From: Lapidilactobacillus achengensis
Lineage (GTDB): Bacteria; Bacillota; Bacilli; Lactobacillales; Lactobacillaceae
Length of the DNA: 54,514 nucleotides
Assembly: GCF_003946655.1 (NCBI RefSeq)
Contig: NZ_RHOV01000018.1
Coordinates: 1 to 54,514, forward strand
Reading direction: 5' to 3'
Shown here: one piece after another, positions 16,191-25,194 of the stretch
Numbering within the stretch: position 1 is the stretch's first letter
Layout of the letters: each line of letters starts with the position of its first letter
Made by a program: the position numbers and the translations under genes
Notes under the pieces: generated by a model
The model's database searches: none
What the model saw: only the letters and a program-made list of their open reading frames with translations
Told to the model about the DNA's origin: nothing

Positions 16191-17428
16191 ATGGGTAAAA
16201 ATAAGATTTGGTTAATGGGCTCTGTTTTATTTGCGGAGCTTGGCAGCAGCATTTTTACATTTGCATTATCACTAAGCATTTTAGCAAAAACAAACAGCGC
16301 CACCGCATACAGCACGGTGTTGGTCGTTGGCGCGGTCACCTCGATCATTCTCACGCCTATATTGTTGACCGCTTTCCTAAGCGAGCGCTACTCATTGGGT
16401 CGCAGCTGGTCAGTATTGTGTCCTTGCTTGTTTTTGGCCTTTTTCTCCAGTGGGGCGGGCAAGTCAGCGTGATCTCTGTTTCCATTCTGACCGTTTTCCT
16501 CAACATCAGCGACATTAGTTATGGCAGCACGTTGATGACCTCTGCCGTTTATATTGTGTCCTCGGAAGAACAACTGATCGATTACAATAGTACACAACAG
16601 TCGATGAGCTCATTCGCGTCGATGATGGGACCACTGTTAGCAGGCGCCGCGTACTCGTTTATCAACCTCAAGCTCTTCTTGGGTTTCGAGGTGTTCTGCG
16701 AAGTCATCGCAATTATCTTTTTCCTAAAACTACCGTACTCTAAACGTCCAAGTATCCGTTCAACCGACTTAGATTCAGATTCAATATCGACCAATAATGC
16801 CACATTTGTGGAGACGATCAAATATTTGCTGAAAGAACACGTGGTCCTGCTCTTGATGCTGGGGATGCTCTTGATCAATTTCTTGATGTCTAGCCTGACA
16901 GTGGGGCTGCCCTATGTCGTCTTCACGAAACTGTCGGGTAATTCGCTCTCGATCGGACTAATTGAGATCGCCGTCCCCGTGGGGATGATCATCGCTTCGC
17001 TGGTAATGCCCTATCTAAAGTTCAAGCGGAGAGAGCTCTCATTGATTGTGCTGAGTTGGATCGTGTGCGGTATCTTAATTGCCAGCAATGGTGTGGTTAT
17101 CCAGGCGTTCGCGTCACCGCTAGTTGTTTTTACGGCTCTTATTTTCCTGATCAGTCTTTTGATCGGGATGGTTCTGGTCACCGGGAAGATCCCCCTAGTC
17201 ACCTATATGCAAAAACAAATTCAGCCCAAGCAACAAGGCAAGGTGTTCTCACTGCTTGACGCCTTTGTGCAAGTAGCGGTTCCATTGGGAACGGCAGTCT
17301 TTGGTTTCCTGTTTGACCGGCTGGCGGCGCCCGCGATCTTTATCATCGCGGGAACACTGATCGCCCTTTTCTCCGTGATCCTTGTTCCGTTAGGCCTTCG
17401 CGATGTGCCAGGTGACGAGCAAGATTGA
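16191..17428 (+). pseudogene. MFS transporter with an internal frameshift
   Basis: GGGAGG precedes ATG 16191. The first frame gives an MFS first helix (IWLMGSVLFAELGSSIFTFALSLSILAKT) and a second helix ending SIILTP; the matching family motif VDRFPKRALLIGSQ continues in another frame from about 16360 and runs to 17428 with the remaining helices. The two frames join near 16355-16375, so a small deletion broke the gene, or the sequence has an error there. An intact product would have about 12 membrane helices and belong to the Mef-like/enterobactin-exporter group. As written, the first frame stops at 16472. Confidence 0.82.
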
Positions 17429-17583
17429 AGCGGCCTGAATCCAGGATGAACCGGCGCTTAACGTTGCTTATTCAGCTCCAGCACCCAGTCAAATGATGCT
17501 TGGTTAAAAAATACTAGGCAATTTAGCCGTTTTATGATAAATTACTTAATAAGTGTAAATTAATGGAGAAAGAAGGAAGCGAC
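17429..17583. other. Intergenic leader of the 27-residue frame
   Basis: AT-rich between 17515 and 17570 with TATGATAAATTACTTAAT segments that may hold a promoter; nothing else seen. Confidence 0.4.
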
Positions 17584-17667
17584 ATGTTGTTAAATCGAAA
17601 AAATAATCGCACAGTAAGTCGCAGCATGGCCACTTCTTTTCGGGGTAACGTCAAACTTCCATTTTGA
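17584..17667 (+). CDS. Candidate 27-residue peptide gene with its own terminator
   Basis: Starts MLLNRKNNRT and ends FRGNVKLPF; strongly basic, no membrane helix. AAGGAAG lies four bases before ATG, AT-rich promoter-like DNA precedes it, and a strong terminator lies 29 bases after the stop. The compact unit of promoter, ribosome site, tiny frame and terminator argues that it is expressed. Function unknown; it could also be a small regulatory RNA with an incidental frame. Confidence 0.5.
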   Translation: MLLNRKNNRTVSRSMATSFRGNVKLPF

Positions 17668-17695
17668 TCGGTGGGAGTTCAGACGGACAAAGATT

Positions 17696-17737
17696 AGACT
17701 GCCCAATGCTGTTGGTCATTGGTGCAGTCTTTTTTTA
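17696..17737 (+). terminator. Terminator of the 27-residue peptide unit
   Basis: AGACTGCCCAAT pairs with ATTGGTGCAGTCT (one bulged base), followed by TTTTTTT. Confidence 0.88.
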
Positions 17738-17763
17738 CGGTTTTTTCTACACTTTTTTCTACA

Positions 17764-18810
17764 CTTAATTGCGGGTTTGGTGGGTGTTGCGCGTGAGCGC
17801 AACCGGCTGGGACTGCTGTTGCGGACTGGAACGTGGTGGGCATCGTTTGAAGCCAATTCCAAAAGCGGGAATTGTCTTCAAATCGAGCCTTGTCCTAAGC
17901 GGCAAAGCCGCCAAGGACAATTTCACCACTGAGCCGCGCAGTCCCAGCCGGTTGCTAGGCAGAATTGAGCTTATCTGCAATCGAAGTTGGGTATCTGACG
18001 AAGCGGTTTTGCAAGATTGAGGTCAAAACAATCGTCCATTTTTTGGTGGTACGGCAATACCAACGGATTCTAGAAGCCTGTGCTTAATTGCAGGTCTGGT
18101 GGGTTTGGGTGGTGACGCAACCGCCTCAGGACGTTTATCGTGGCTGGAACGCGGTGGGCACTGTTTTGAGCCAATCCGCAAGTCCGGCGGCTTGTCTCAA
18201 AATCAGGCCTTATTCTAAGCGATAAATCGCTAAGAATAATCTCACCGCTGAGCCACACGTCCTGAGGTGGTTGCTAGGCAGAATTGAGCTTATCTGCAAT
18301 CGAAACGAAGGATTTGACGAAGTGCTTTTGCAAGCTAGAGGTCAAACAATCGCACACTTTTAAGGTGGTACGGCAATGCCAACGGATTGGAATCAGTTGG
18401 TTAGTACAGGTTGAGTTGGGTGAACATATTTACCTGCTTCATAAACAATCCACGAGTGAAAATCGACCGATTCAGTTGATTCACCGAGTACTAGGTTTGT
18501 TCATCTGACAGACTGCACTGGTGTCACCAATGCAAAGATTGTAACCACTAACCATGGTCGTCAATTGCGTGGCTCTCCATCAATTGGCGATAGCTTGCCA
18601 GCCGGCGTGAGTGCTCAAACGGCTGTTAAAACGTTGAGCGGCTGGAGCGGAGAAATTCGGGGTGAGATCGCCGTGAAATTGTCCTTGGCGGCTCTGCCGC
18701 TTAGGACAAGGCCTGATTTTGAGACAAGCCGCGTACTTTGCGGATTGGCTCAAAACAGCGCCCACAGCGAGCTCACCCCGAATTTCGCAGCGCAAGCCGC
18801 GGCCAACATT
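17764..18810 (+). repeat. R-family long repeat, copy R4 (two left modules)
   Basis: First A module with the GCTGGGACTGC arm, second A module with the CCTCAGGACGT arm; the latter carries the TTATTCTAAGCGAT..AAGAATAA hairpin. Spacer, then a B module with GAAATTCGGGGTGAG arms. The right end GCGGCCAACATT is joined directly to a C element. Confidence 0.87.
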
Positions 18811-18931
18811 GAAACGTGCTCCGCTCAACTGACTTCTGTGCTTAGCTACGCAATGGCTTCGGAAGCGAAGCCCGCTTCCAAAGCCATCGCTAGGCTAATG
18901 CTCGAAGTCAACCCGTTGCGCTGCGCATTCT
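18811..18931 (-). repeat. C-family hairpin repeat abutting R4
   Basis: GAAACGTG..GCATTCT with the constant motifs CTTAGCTACG and GCTAGGCTAATGCTC. The variable stem is ATGGCTTCGGAAGC / GCTTCCAAAGCCAT. The outer stem differs from that of neighbouring copies (TTGACTTC-like). The terminal base pattern CATTCT departs slightly from CACTCT. Confidence 0.82.
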
Positions 18932-18998
18932 GGACACACTTTATATAGAACAAACGAATGAAGAGACAAACTTTCTGGGGAAAGTTTTTGGAGGAATT

Positions 18999-20297
18999 AT
19001 GACAGATTCAACAAATTATCAACAAAATAAGGCCAAGAATTGGCGCCAACAAATCTCGATCCTACTGATCAGCCAAACCATCTCCATGTTCGGCTCGATG
19101 GTCAGCGGCTTCGCGGTGGTCTGGTACATCACTTTGAAAACCGGCTCCGGCATGTGGGTCACCTACGCCACGCTGGCCAACACCGTCCCCTCGGTGATCA
19201 TTTCCTTGTGGGCTGGCGTTTGGGCCGATCGGTACAGCCGACGTAAATTGGCGATGATGGCCGATGGCGGGATCGCTTTGGTCACATTATTAATGGCGAT
19301 TTTGTTCGCGTTTGATATCGACGCTTTGTGGCTGCTGCTGATTTTACTGGCGGCGCGCTCGGCGGGCAATGGCATTCAGTCGCCTAGCGTGAACGCGCTG
19401 GTCGCCGACATTACGCCGACTTCGGATCTTTCGCGGATCAACGGGATCTACAACACTTTGGCGTCGTTCTCGCAATTGATGGCGCCGGCGATCGGGGGCG
19501 TGATCCTAGCCAACTTCGACTTGAACTTCGCTTTTTGGCTGGATGTGATCACAGCGACGATCGGGATCAGTATGATCGGCACGCTGAAATTGAAACCACA
19601 GGCACGGATCCGGGAGAAATTGGGAATTTTCCAAGAAATGGCCGCGGGGCTCAACTATGTCAAAATGCGGCCGTTGATTTTAGGCTTGATGATCGCCTAC
19701 TTCGCCTTTTTCGTTTTATTGGCGCCGGCCAGCGTTTTGTCGCCGGTGTTCGTTGAACGGGCCTATGGCGAAAACGTGATGTATCTGACCTGGTCGGAGG
19801 TGGCCTGGTCGATCGGCAGCGTGATCGGCGGGGTCTTGGTGTCTCTGCACAAGGTCATCAAAGATAAAATCGGCGCGATTTCCTTAGTCATGATCGTCTG
19901 TGGCGTGGTCTTTGGCGTGATCGGGTTTGCCAGCAATATCGTTTGGTACTGCGTGATCATGGCCATCGGCGGGCTGGTGTTCCCGTTGCTGCCTACCGCG
20001 GACACGACTTTGATCCAAGAAAACGTCGAACCAGAATTCATGGGCCGCGTTTTCTCAGTCTTCGGGATCTTCGTCGGCGCCACCACCCCGATCGGCACCC
20101 TGATGTTCGGGCCGCTGGCGGACGTGATTGATATTAAATGGATCTTCTTGGGCACCGGTATCTTGAATATTGTGGTCGGCTGGCTCTTCTTGAAGAAAAT
20201 GGCGACCTACCGCCGACAAGAACTGGCTAAACACGGGGTGATCGGTTCAAAATCAGCCGCTTCAAGCAATCACGGCGACGAAAGCGAAGCCGAGTGA
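18999..20297 (+). CDS. MFS exporter, Mef/enterobactin-exporter-like
   Basis: Integral membrane drug/proton antiporter-type exporter of 432 residues with about 12 helices. The opening ISILLISQTISMFGSMVSGFAVVWYI is typical of the Mef-like group, and the loop 2-3 motif WADRYSRRKL is present. FMGRVFSVFGIFVGATTPIGTLMFGPLAD near residue 350 is the matching C-half signature. Substrate unknown; macrolides are exported by the best-known relatives. GGAGGAATT precedes ATG 18999. A related but broken transporter lies 1.6 kb upstream, so this may be the working copy of the pair. Confidence 0.87.
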   Translation: MTDSTNYQQNKAKNWRQQISILLISQTISMFGSMVSGFAVVWYITLKTGSGMWVTYATLANTVPSVIISLWAGVWADRYSRRKLAMMADGGIALVTLLMAILFAFDIDALWLLLILLAARSAGNGIQSPSVNALVADITPTSDLSRINGIYNTLASFSQLMAPAIGGVILANFDLNFAFWLDVITATIGISMIGTLKLKPQARIREKLGIFQEMAAGLNYVKMRPLILGLMIAYFAFFVLLAPASVLSPVFVERAYGENVMYLTWSEVAWSIGSVIGGVLVSLHKVIKDKIGAISLVMIVCGVVFGVIGFASNIVWYCVIMAIGGLVFPLLPTADTTLIQENVEPEFMGRVFSVFGIFVGATTPIGTLMFGPLADVIDIKWIFLGTGILNIVVGWLFLKKMATYRRQELAKHGVIGSKSAASSNHGDESEAE

Positions 20298-20330
20298 TCA
20301 CCGGAGATCTCTTTGATTTGGCTGATTGAT

Positions 20331-21101
20331 GGCGGGTGTTGTGCGTGAGCGAACCGGCTTCTATTCGTGCTTTTTCGCTTGATTGCCGGTGTGGTGGGTT
20401 TGGGTGGTGACGCAACCGCCTCAGGACGTTTGTCGTGGCTGGAACGCGGTGGGCACTGTTTTGAGCCAATCCGCAAGCCCAGCGGCTTGTCTCAAAATCA
20501 GGCCTTATTCTAAGCGATAAATCGCTAAGAATAATCTCACCGCTGAGCCACACGTCCTGAGGCGGTTGCTAGGCAGAATTGAGCTTATCTGCAATCGAAG
20601 CGAAGGATTTGACGAAGTGCTTTTGCAAGTGCGGGGGTCAAACAATCGCCTTCTTTTGGGGTGGTACGGCAATGCCAACGGATTTGGATCAGTTGGTTGG
20701 TACATTTTTGGAAGCAGAACATCTCTACTCGTTTCCGTAACCATTTCATGTGTGGAAACGGATCGATTCAGCCAATTCATCAAGATCATGTCCTAGTTCA
20801 TCAGACAGACTTCGCTGGTGTCACCAATTTAAGGCTGGTGACCACTAACCGCGGTCGTCATTTGCGGGGCTCCTCATCAATTGGCGATAGCTTGCCGGTC
20901 GGCGTGAGTGCTCAAACGGCTGTTAAAACGTTGAGCGGCTGGAGCGGAGAAATTCGGGGTGAGATCGCCGTGAAATTGGCCTTAGCGGCTCTGCCGCTTA
21001 GGCCAAGGCTCAGCTTTGAGATTCGCGGTTTTTGCGAAGCTCAAAGTGACGCCCACAGCGAGCTCACCCCGAATTTCGCAGCGCAAGCTGCGGGCAACAT
21101 T
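20331..21101 (+). repeat. R-family long repeat, copy R5
   Basis: A truncated first A module (20331-20360) is followed by a full one starting CTTGATTGCCGG at 20378 with CCTCAGGACGT arms, the spacer, and a B module with GAAATTCGGGGTGAG arms. The B hairpin is TTGGCCTTAGCGG..AGGCCAA, and the other hairpin is CTTTGAGATTCGCGG..GAAGCTCAAAG: both differ from other copies yet still pair. Confidence 0.86.
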
Positions 21102-21223
21102 GAAACGTGCTCACCGACCCAGCTCCCTGCGCTTAGCTACGCAATTGTTCCGGAAGCAAAGTGCGGCTTCCAAAACAATTGCTAGGCTAATGCTCAGGAG
21201 CTACCCGGGTCGGTTCGCACTCT
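21102..21223 (-). repeat. C-family hairpin repeat abutting R5
   Basis: GAAACGTG..GCACTCT; variable stem AATTGTTCCGGAAGC / GCTTCCAAAACAATT; outer stem CCGACCCAGCTCC / GGAGCTACCCGGGTCGG, pairing with interruptions. Confidence 0.85.
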
Positions 21224-21302
21224 GGACCCAAGCAATCGTCGCAAAAATGTCGGGAATCATCTTGCAAAATGTAGCCATTTTCGTTAAAGTAAAAGGGAGT
21301 GT

Positions 21303-21324
21303 GTGAAACACAAAACTGTTTCAC
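21303..21324. promoter_or_regulatory. Inverted repeat made of two parS half-sites
   Basis: GTGAAACA, six bases, TGTTTCAC. The consensus parS of Firmicutes is TGTTTCACGTGAAACA; here the two halves are present in the opposite order. It lies 18 bases before the rsmG start and less than 3 kb from parB. It may be a degenerate ParB or Noc site, or an unrelated operator. Confidence 0.4.
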
Positions 21325-21341
21325 GAGAGATGAGGAAAACC

Positions 21342-22076
21342 ATGTCACCAGAAGCCTTTCAGCAACAACTCGCAGATGACGGCATTACCATCACTGCCCC
21401 CCAAATGACCCAGTTCGCGACATACTACCGCTTACTGGTCCAAACCAACGAGCAAGTCAACTTGACGGCGATCACTGCCGAACCCGAGGTTTATTTGAAG
21501 CACTTTTATGATTCGTTGACCTTGGCGTTGGCGTTGCCAGAACTGCAGACGCAGCCCTGGTCCTTGCTGGATGTGGGCGCTGGCGCGGGTTTTCCCTCGT
21601 TACCTGTTAAAATCGTTTTCCCGCAGTTGCAGGTGAGTATCGTGGATTCGTTGAATAAGCGGATCAAATTTCTGCAGGAGTTGGCTGGGGAGCTGGATCT
21701 GGAGCAGGTGGCGTTTTATCATGATCGCGCCGAGGATTTCGGGAGTAAGCGTTCGAGTCATCGCCAAAGTTACGATGTGGTGACGGCGCGGGCGGTGGCG
21801 AATTTGCCGGTGTTGGCTGAGTTGTGCTTGCCGTTGGTCAAGAAGGGCGGCTATTTCGTGGCAATGAAGAGCGCGAAAGGCGACGAGGAATTAGCGGCGG
21901 CGGATTATGCCATTAAGATTCTCGGCGGCAAAGTGGTGGCGACCAAGACGTTGACGTTGCCAGAAACGGCCGATTTACGTAAAATCATCATTATCCAAAA
22001 AACCAAAGAAACACCGAAAACATACCCACGGAAGCCGGGGACTATTGCCAAGGCACCACTGGTTGATCGCGTGTGA
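21342..22076 (+). CDS. rsmG: 16S rRNA (guanine527-N7)-methyltransferase RsmG
   Basis: Methylates G527 of 16S rRNA using S-adenosylmethionine. The 244-residue protein has N-terminal helices with [12 protein letters not shown], the SAM-binding loop [17 protein letters not shown], then [17 protein letters not shown] and [21 protein letters not shown]. Length is normal for the family. ATG 21342 is preferred over the upstream GTG at 21303 because GAGG lies just before it. It heads the conserved rsmG-noc-parA-parB block found near the replication origin in many Firmicutes. Confidence 0.94.
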   Translation: MSPEAFQQQLADDGITITAPQMTQFATYYRLLVQTNEQVNLTAITAEPEVYLKHFYDSLTLALALPELQTQPWSLLDVGAGAGFPSLPVKIVFPQLQVSIVDSLNKRIKFLQELAGELDLEQVAFYHDRAEDFGSKRSSHRQSYDVVTARAVANLPVLAELCLPLVKKGGYFVAMKSAKGDEELAAADYAIKILGGKVVATKTLTLPETADLRKIIIIQKTKETPKTYPRKPGTIAKAPLVDRV

Positions 22077-22121
22077 TTCAGCGTCAACAGGGCATGACCG
22101 AGAATATTAAGGGGGATCACC

Positions 22122-23225
22122 ATGGCTTTCTTTAATCGTCAGAAAAAATCAAACACAACAACAGCTAAGCCCAGCGCGACGTCAGACGTTGCGGGCACGA
22201 CCGCTGGTAGCACGTCAGCCAAAGCAGCAGCGACTAGCACCCAGTCTAACGGGAATGCGGCGCCGGGTCAGGAGTTGGCAACGCCAGCGTTAACGGCACC
22301 AACCGCCGCGCCGGATACCACCGCTGCGACTGCGGCGAAACGGGTCCAAGAGGTCGCGTTGAAACAGATCGTGCCCAACCGGCACCAACCGCGGAAGCAG
22401 TTTGGTGATGAGTCGATCAGCGAATTGGCGGAAACAATCGCGGCGCACGGCCTTTTGCAGCCAATTATTTTACGCGAATATGAACCGCGACATTATGAGA
22501 TCATTGCCGGTGAGCGGCGCTTTCGGGCGGTCCAGGCCTTGGCTTGGCGCCAGATCCCAGCAATCGTGACGCAAATGGACTCTCAGGAATCCGCGGAAAT
22601 GGCGGTGATCGAGAACTTGCAGCGGGAAGATCTTAACGCGATCGACGAGGCCAGCGCCTATCAAGATTTGTTGGCCCACAATCAGCTGACCCAGGCCCAG
22701 CTGGCGCAACGCGTGGGCAAGAGTCAGTCGTACATCGCCAATAAGTTGCGGTTGTTGAAGCTGCCGATCGAGGCCCAAGAAGCCTTAGCCAGTGGCAAAA
22801 TTTCACCGCGACATGGGCGGGCGCTTTTGCAACTGGACGCTACCGCGCAGGCGATTGTCTTGAAGCAGATTTTAACGGATAATTTAACGGTGACGCAAAC
22901 CGATGCTTTGATCAAACGGCTGAGTCAACCGGAACCGGAACCAGCAGTGGCCGGCCCCGAGTTGCCATCGGCTGCGTCGACCGGCGCTAAATCCCCGGCC
23001 AAAGCGGCGGGACGGTTGACTGGTGGTCAGCGGCAACATGTGGGTAACGCTGATCTGCGGGTCGCCGTCAACACGGTCAAGCAATCGATCAAGTTGATCG
23101 AGGCCAGTGGCGCCCAAGTGTCCTATCAAGAGGCACTGGCAGGGCAGAGCTACCAAGTCACGATCAAGGTGACCGTACCCGAGGCGCCAGCAGCGCCAGA
23201 TTCCAAGGCTAAAGAGGAGAACTAA
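22122..23225 (+). CDS. noc: Nucleoid occlusion protein Noc (ParB paralogue)
   Basis: Binds specific chromosome sites and blocks septum formation over the nucleoid. MAFFNRQKK resembles the N-terminal amphipathic membrane-targeting helix of Noc. Residues about 10-75 are a long Ala/Thr/Pro-rich low-complexity linker, unusually extended. The ParB-type NTPase domain follows (VPNRHQPRKQF, IIAGERRFRAVQ, ENLQREDLNAIDEA), with a helix-turn-helix VGKSQSYIANKLRLLKLP. A second low-complexity segment precedes the C-terminal dimer domain. AAGGGGG precedes ATG 22122. parA starts one base after its stop codon TAA. Confidence 0.88.
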   Translation: MAFFNRQKKSNTTTAKPSATSDVAGTTAGSTSAKAAATSTQSNGNAAPGQELATPALTAPTAAPDTTAATAAKRVQEVALKQIVPNRHQPRKQFGDESISELAETIAAHGLLQPIILREYEPRHYEIIAGERRFRAVQALAWRQIPAIVTQMDSQESAEMAVIENLQREDLNAIDEASAYQDLLAHNQLTQAQLAQRVGKSQSYIANKLRLLKLPIEAQEALASGKISPRHGRALLQLDATAQAIVLKQILTDNLTVTQTDALIKRLSQPEPEPAVAGPELPSAASTGAKSPAKAAGRLTGGQRQHVGNADLRVAVNTVKQSIKLIEASGAQVSYQEALAGQSYQVTIKVTVPEAPAAPDSKAKEEN

Positions 23226-23996
23226 ATGGTTAAAATTATTTCGATCGCCAATCAAAAAGGCGGCGTGGGTAAAACAACAACAACGATCAATTTGGGCGCT
23301 TGCCTCAATGAAGCCGGTAAACGGGTCTTGATTGTGGATACAGATCCCCAAGGCAATGCCACCAGTGGGTTAGGCATCAAGAAATCTGATGTTTCTAAGG
23401 ATGTTTACGATGTGCTGATCAACGAATTACCGATCAAAGCTGCGACGTATCATACCAAACGGGTCAATTTAGATGTGGTGCCAGCGACGATCCAACTGGC
23501 TGGCGCGGAAATCGAGCTCACCTCACAAATGGCGCGGGAACAGCGGCTGGAAGCTGGCTTGCGGGAAGTTCGAGATCAATATGACTATATTTTGATCGAT
23601 TGTCCGCCGTCATTGGGGCAGCTGTCGATCAACGCTTTTACCGCCAGCGATTCGATCATGATTCCGGTCCAAAGTGAATATTATGCCTTGGAAGGCTTGA
23701 GCCAATTGTTGAATACGGTTCGCTTGGTTCAGAAGCATTTCAACGCCCATCTAGGAATCGAAGGCGTGCTCTTGACCATGTATGACGCTCGCACCAATTT
23801 GGGCGCCGAAGTGATCGATGAAGTGCGCAAAACGTTCCGCGAGCGGGTTTACAAAACCGTTATTCCGCGCATCACCAGGTTAGCGGAAGCGCCGAGTTAC
23901 GGGTTGCCGATCATTGATTATGATCCCAAGTCACGCGGCGCCGAGGTCTACATTTCCTTAGCAAAGGAGGTCATGAAGGCGAATGGCGACCAATAA
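23226..23996 (+). CDS. parA: Chromosome partitioning ATPase ParA (Soj)
   Basis: Deviant Walker-type ATPase that works with ParB in origin segregation. IISIANQKGGVGKTTTTINLGACL is the deviant P-loop with the signature lysine; DTDPQGNATSGLG and DYILIDCPPSLGQLSINA are the other ATPase motifs. At 256 residues it matches chromosomal Soj in length. It starts immediately after the noc stop codon and overlaps parB by 14 bases, so the three are one translation-coupled operon. Confidence 0.95.
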   Translation: MVKIISIANQKGGVGKTTTTINLGACLNEAGKRVLIVDTDPQGNATSGLGIKKSDVSKDVYDVLINELPIKAATYHTKRVNLDVVPATIQLAGAEIELTSQMAREQRLEAGLREVRDQYDYILIDCPPSLGQLSINAFTASDSIMIPVQSEYYALEGLSQLLNTVRLVQKHFNAHLGIEGVLLTMYDARTNLGAEVIDEVRKTFRERVYKTVIPRITRLAEAPSYGLPIIDYDPKSRGAEVYISLAKEVMKANGDQ

Positions 23997-24855
23997 AAAT
24001 TCTAAAGGTTTGGGTCGTGGGATCGACGCGATTTTCTCGGACTTTGAGGCAATCGATTCTGATAAAGAAGCGGTGGAAGAATTAGCCTTAGCGGAGATCC
24101 GCCCCAATCCTTACCAACCCCGGAAGACGTTTGATCAGGCGGCTTTGCAAGAGCTGGCCAATTCGATCAAGCAAAGCGGCGTTTTCCAACCGATCATTGT
24201 GCGCCAAAGTATCAATGGTTATGAGATCATCGCCGGCGAGCGGCGGTTTCGCGCCAGCAAGTTAGCTGGTAAAGAGACGATCCCGGCCATCATTCGCGAC
24301 ATCGATGAGACTCAAATGATGGAGATCGCGGTGTTGGAGAACCTGCAACGAGAAGATTTGACGCCTTTGGAGGAAGCCGAGGCGTACCAAACCTTGATCA
24401 AGAAGTTGGCGTTGACCCAGGAACAAGTTTCTGAGCGCATTGGCAAAAGCCGACCATACATCGCCAATTACTTGCGCTTGTTGACCTTGCCGGATCCGAC
24501 CAAGAAGCTTTTGCAGGCGGGCCAATTGTCCATGGGGCAAGCGCGCACGCTATTAAGCTTGAAGAAGAAGGATCAGATCGATTTACTGGCGGTCAAAGCC
24601 GTCAAAGAGAACCTGACCGTCCGCCAATTGGAACAACTGGTGCTCCAATTGAATAGTGATAAGCCTGCTCGTAAAGCGAAGAAAGCGGCCAAATCACCGT
24701 TCATCGTGGCGACGGAGAACGCCTTGATCGATCAGCTGGGCACTAAGGTCAAAATCGACAGCACCAAGAAAGGCGCTGGCAAGATCGAGATCAGTTACGC
24801 GTCCACTGAAGATCTGAATCGGATCTTGGAAATGATGCAAATGCATTTAGATTAG
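23983..24855 (+). CDS. parB: Chromosome partitioning protein ParB (Spo0J)
   Basis: CTP-dependent clamp that loads at parS and recruits SMC. Residues 1-15 NKNSKGLGRGIDAIF form the ParA-stimulating N terminus. The CTP domain contains RPNPYQPRKTFD, IIAGERRFRASKLAG and ENLQREDLTPLEEAEAY; the helix-turn-helix is IGKSRPYIANYLRLLTLP; the C-terminal dimer domain ends MMQMHLD. 290 residues is normal. AAAGGAGG lies inside the parA end. Confidence 0.95.
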   Translation: MATNKNSKGLGRGIDAIFSDFEAIDSDKEAVEELALAEIRPNPYQPRKTFDQAALQELANSIKQSGVFQPIIVRQSINGYEIIAGERRFRASKLAGKETIPAIIRDIDETQMMEIAVLENLQREDLTPLEEAEAYQTLIKKLALTQEQVSERIGKSRPYIANYLRLLTLPDPTKKLLQAGQLSMGQARTLLSLKKKDQIDLLAVKAVKENLTVRQLEQLVLQLNSDKPARKAKKAAKSPFIVATENALIDQLGTKVKIDSTKKGAGKIEISYASTEDLNRILEMMQMHLD

Positions 24856-24864
24856 AGGTGCGAT

Positions 24865-25104
24865 ATGTTTGAATTAGGCGATATTGTTCAAATGAAGAAA
24901 CCCCACGCTTGCGGCGCGAACCGCTGGGAAGTGACCCGCGTTGGCGCCGACATCAAGATCAAATGCTTGGGGTGCGGCCACTTGGTGATGTTGACGCGGC
25001 GCGATTTCACCAAGAAGTTGAAGAAAGTGGTGACTCCCGCCGCGGAAGTTGACCTGAGCCAAGAGCCGCAATATGTGACGCCAGCCGCGCTCAAACGGCC
25101 CTAG
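24865..25104 (+). CDS. DUF951 family small protein
   Basis: A 79-residue protein of unknown function conserved beside parB and ychF across Firmicutes. FELGDIVQMKKPHACGANRWEVTR and IKCLGCGHLVMLTRRDF are the family blocks; the CLGC pair plus the earlier cysteine suggest a metal-binding knuckle. GAGGTG precedes the start; only 9 bases separate it from parB, indicating the same operon. Confidence 0.88.
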   Translation: MFELGDIVQMKKPHACGANRWEVTRVGADIKIKCLGCGHLVMLTRRDFTKKLKKVVTPAAEVDLSQEPQYVTPAALKRP

Positions 25105-25194
25105 GCTTGAACATGGCCCAGCGCGACCACGTCGTCACCAAGCGCCAGAGCAGCGCGGTTCGTCGCAATAAATCAGAGAAAAAGGAAGTTTATT

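Noticed and set aside
18565-18948. Recurring open frames with LSGWSGEIRGEIAVKLSLAA-like and LGRIELICNRS-like translations
   Set aside because: They appear in every R copy because the DNA is repeated, lack ribosome sites, and shift frame or stop between copies. The DNA pattern is explained by paired stems.
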